Below are positions 5,816-7,911 of a stretch of 7,911 nucleotides of DNA, one piece after another. Positions within the stretch are counted from its first letter, which is position 1, and each line of letters opens with the position of its first letter. A program made the translations under genes and the position numbers. This DNA comes from an uncultured Clostridia bacterium. GTDB taxonomy: Bacteria; Bacillota; Clostridia; Oscillospirales; CAG-272. A model generated the notes under the pieces. The model worked only from the letters and a program-made list of their open reading frames with translations. It ran no database searches and was not told where the DNA came from. The DNA is taken from the NCBI GenBank assembly GCA_904501865.1, contig CAJGCF010000064.1:1-7911 (forward strand), read 5' to 3'.

Positions 5816-6737
5816 TTTTTACACCTCCCAGAGGACGAACTATACTTATTTTCTGAATAAAAGGTGTCAAGATGTTCATAAAGAGTATCGCGAAGGAAAC
5901 ACCCTCGGGATATGACCCCCAGAAACGAATAAGCACGGTTATTACTCCACAGCCAAGACCGAATATAACTTTTCCTATCTTGTTTGAAGGAGTGGTCACG
6001 TAATCGGTAGCCATAAAGATAGCACCGATGAGCAGGCCTCCGCCGAGGAGCTCGTATGTAGCAATATTAATATCCTGCTTGATGATAAGCGAAAGAATAA
6101 ATACCGTTGCAGTAAATACGACGGGAGTATGCCAGCTGATGACTCGTCTGATAATAAGATAAGCAAATCCGAGCATCAATGCTATGGCGCAGGTTTCTCC
6201 GATGGCGCCTCCGCGGTTTCCAAGGAGCATATCTGTAAGAGAAGGCAGATCTCCGCCATGTTCAATTACGTATAGAGGGGTTGCGCCTGACGCAAGCTCG
6301 GCAAATCTGGTCTGCGAGCCACCCGCGACTGCACCGAAGGCTATTATCAAAAATATTCTTGCGGTTATTGCGGGATTGGCAAAGTTTTGTCCCAGCCCGC
6401 CGAACAAGCACTTGACTACGATTATAGCAAACACAGAGCCGATCGCGCACTGCCAAAGCTCTACCTTTGTGGAGAGATTGAGCGCAAGCAGAAGTCCCGT
6501 CACGACGGAACTGAGATCCTTGACGGTCTGCTTTTTCTTGCAAATAAGATTATACAGGAATTCAGACAATACGGCGCTTATTACACACACGCATACCATC
6601 CAGAGTGCGTACAATCCGAAATAATACACGGCGGCGACTGTAGCAGGCAAAAGAGCTATAACTACGTCTCGCATAATGTTTTGCGTTGACGCCTTTGAAT
6701 GAATATGGGGTGACGACGTTACCATGAGCTTTTCCAT
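5802..6737 (-). CDS. rnfD: RnfD, membrane subunit carrying covalent FMN
   Basis: A 311-residue integral membrane protein of the RnfD/NqrB family with about nine or ten hydrophobic segments. SSPHIHSK near the N-terminus, FGGLGQNFANPA (112-123), SGATPL (150-155) and ATDYVTTP (beginning near residue 243) are family landmarks. Thr153 in SGATPL is the expected FMN-threonine, facing outside and needing ApbE. RnfD passes electrons between the outer flavin of RnfG and the membrane core, and in Nqr/Rnf it is a candidate for the ion-translocating part. ATG 6737 has a close GGGAG (6743-6747) and a stronger but distant GGAGG (6751-6755) that abuts the rnfC stop; the intergenic gap is 18 bases. Confidence 0.96.
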   Translation of the reverse strand: MEKLMVTSSPHIHSKASTQNIMRDVVIALLPATVAAVYYFGLYALWMVCVCVISAVLSEFLYNLICKKKQTVKDLSSVVTGLLLALNLSTKVELWQCAIGSVFAIIVVKCLFGGLGQNFANPAITARIFLIIAFGAVAGGSQTRFAELASGATPLYVIEHGGDLPSLTDMLLGNRGGAIGETCAIALMLGFAYLIIRRVISWHTPVVFTATVFILSLIIKQDINIATYELLGGGLLIGAIFMATDYVTTPSNKIGKVIFGLGCGVITVLIRFWGSYPEGVSFAILFMNILTPFIQKISIVRPLGGVKNGKK

Positions 6738-6755
6738 TATTTCTCCCTTACCTCC

Positions 6756-7911
6756 TTATTTTTTCTGCTTGGACAAATACTCGCGGTATTCGGCCTTTGC
6801 TATTTTATTGTTTAGAACGAGTGGACGTGCCGCGGGACATACGAACGAGCAGCTTCCACACTCTACGCAAAGCATTATCTTGTGATCCTCGAGCATCTTG
6901 ATCTTCTCATCGATGCTGCCCGCCTCGAGAGCCCTTGAATACATTACGGGCTTGAGCAGGTGGGGGCACGCCTCGGCACATCTTCCACAACCGATACAAG
7001 CCGTTTCCTCGGGAGTTTCCGAGTCCTTTGGGGAGAGTACGGTGATAGCTCCCGTCGTTTTGAGCACGGGGTCCTCAATAGATGCCGCGGCAGTTCCCAT
7101 CATAGGTCCGCCGAACAGAATCTTGCCGATCTCTCCCTTGACTCCGCCGCCAAACTCAAGAATGTCCTTGATAGATGTACCTATCGGAACCTTGATGTTT
7201 TTGGGAGACGCCACCGCGCTTCCGTCAAGAGTGAGACTTCTTTTTACGAGGGGCATTCCCGTGTTGCAATACGAGCCGAGCACAGCAAGGGACGTGATGT
7301 TAAGCACCACGACGTTTACGTCAGAAGGAAGCTTTCCCTCGGGAACAACACGGCGAACGGTGTTGTATATGAGCACCTTCTCTGCGCCCTGAGGATATCT
7401 CGGAGGCAACGCCTTGACCGAAAGATTGGGCATATCGGCAAAGGTCTCGCGCATCTTCTTGATCGCGTCGGGCTTGTTCTTCTCTATTCCTATTATGTAC
7501 TGCTTAACAGAGGGAGCGTGCTTCATCAGAAGCTCTACTCCTGATCTAATATCATAGGTATAATCCAGCATAGTTCTTGTGTCGCTGGTTATATAAGGCT
7601 CGCATTCCGCACCGTTGAGGATAACGGTGTCTATGCTCTCCTTCTTAAGAACGTCAAGCTTGACGGCGAGAGGAAAACCCGCCCCTCCGAGTCCGACGAC
7701 TCCCGACTCGCGCGCGGCGGTTACCAGGTCGTCAAGACTTGAAATAATAGGGGGCTGTACGCCCTCATATACGGACATTTCTCCGTCGGATACTATTCTG
7801 ATAGCGGGAACTCTTTTTCCGTCGGGGCGCAAAAACTCTTCAATTTTAGTTACCTTTCCCGATATTGACGAGTATATGGGGGAGGATACGTATCCCGATG
7901 CTTCAGCAACC
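6756..7911 (-). CDS. rnfC: RnfC, NADH/FMN and Fe-S subunit of the Rnf complex, 5' end outside window
   Basis: The reading frame is open to the window edge, giving 384 visible residues. The first are VAEASGYVSSPIYSSISGKV, matching the barrel-sandwich region that in RnfC follows about 50-60 N-terminal residues, so the true start is upstream of the window. Numbering from the first complete codon, GLGGAGFP (73-80) and GAECEPY (100-106) mark the FMN/NADH-binding fold shared with NuoF. Two 4Fe-4S motifs follow: CIGCGRCAEACP (305-316) and CVECGSCSFVCP (348-359). The protein ends soon after these motifs, with no long C-terminal repeat like that of gamma-proteobacterial RnfC. RnfC is the cytoplasmic NAD+-reducing end of the complex and the first rnf gene here. 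Confidence 0.96.
   Translation of the reverse strand, partial: VAEASGYVSSPIYSSISGKVTKIEEFLRPDGKRVPAIRIVSDGEMSVYEGVQPPIISSLDDLVTAARESGVVGLGGAGFPLAVKLDVLKKESIDTVILNGAECEPYITSDTRTMLDYTYDIRSGVELLMKHAPSVKQYIIGIEKNKPDAIKKMRETFADMPNLSVKALPPRYPQGAEKVLIYNTVRRVVPEGKLPSDVNVVVLNITSLAVLGSYCNTGMPLVKRSLTLDGSAVASPKNIKVPIGTSIKDILEFGGGVKGEIGKILFGGPMMGTAAASIEDPVLKTTGAITVLSPKDSETPEETACIGCGRCAEACPHLLKPVMYSRALEAGSIDEKIKMLEDHKIMLCVECGSCSFVCPAARPLVLNNKIAKAEYREYLSKQKK

Noticed and set aside
6960..7544. Plus-strand open frame of 194 codons
   Set aside because: Antisense shadow of rnfC, with low-complexity Arg/Ser-rich translation and no start signals.
1..7911. CRISPR array, tRNA, rRNA, riboswitch, insertion sequence or defence genes
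   Set aside because: No regularly spaced repeats, cloverleaf, conserved riboswitch core, terminal inverted repeats or nuclease-type proteins were seen on either strand.

Overview
The window looks like a chromosomal segment of an anaerobic, low-to-moderate GC Firmicute, most likely an uncultured gut-type Clostridia (Eubacteriales). The reasons are the rnfCDGEAB gene order, strong GGAGG ribosome binding sites on almost every gene, consensus sigma-A-type promoters, and short-chain tandem chromate-transporter-family genes. Every supportable gene lies on the minus strand, so transcription runs from high to low coordinates.

Right-hand two thirds (7911 down to 2251): a tightly packed operon encoding the six subunits of the Rnf complex, the membrane ferredoxin:NAD+ oxidoreductase that couples electron transfer to Na+ or H+ pumping. 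The order is rnfC (5' end cut by the window edge), rnfD, rnfG, rnfE, rnfA, rnfB. Two more genes follow on the same transcript: a membrane-anchored NusG domain II protein and a Gx transporter family (PF07456-like) membrane protein. Genes overlap (rnfD/rnfG, rnfE/rnfA) or are separated by at most about 20 bases. A strong hairpin with a T-run ends the operon at its last stop codon. The operon promoter is outside the window. Key redox residues are visible: two 4Fe-4S motifs in RnfC, FMN-threonine motifs in RnfD and RnfG, paired membrane cysteines in RnfA and RnfE, and an N-terminal Fe-S domain plus four ferredoxin-type motifs in RnfB. No ApbE flavin transferase is present here, so it must be encoded elsewhere.

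Middle (2223 to 1303): a single-gene unit with its own promoter, a TTG-started seven-helix membrane protein of the YwaF/TIGR02206 (TMEM164-like) family, and an intrinsic terminator.

Left part (1165 to 1): a small gene with good promoter and ribosome binding site but broken by a frameshift; its restored product is an 88-residue or so Lys/Glu-rich protein of unknown function. A perfect 11-bp hairpin follows. Then comes a promoter and a pair of short-chain chromate-transporter (CHR) family genes overlapping by 4 bases, the second cut by the window edge.

The Rnf operon is the dominant system and is largely canonical. The parts most worth a second look are its two 3' accessory genes, which resemble from memory the unexplained EetA/EetB pair of Gram-positive flavin-based electron-transfer loci, the cysteine-rich tail of RnfE, and the frameshifted small gene. 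I did not see a convincing entirely new system.
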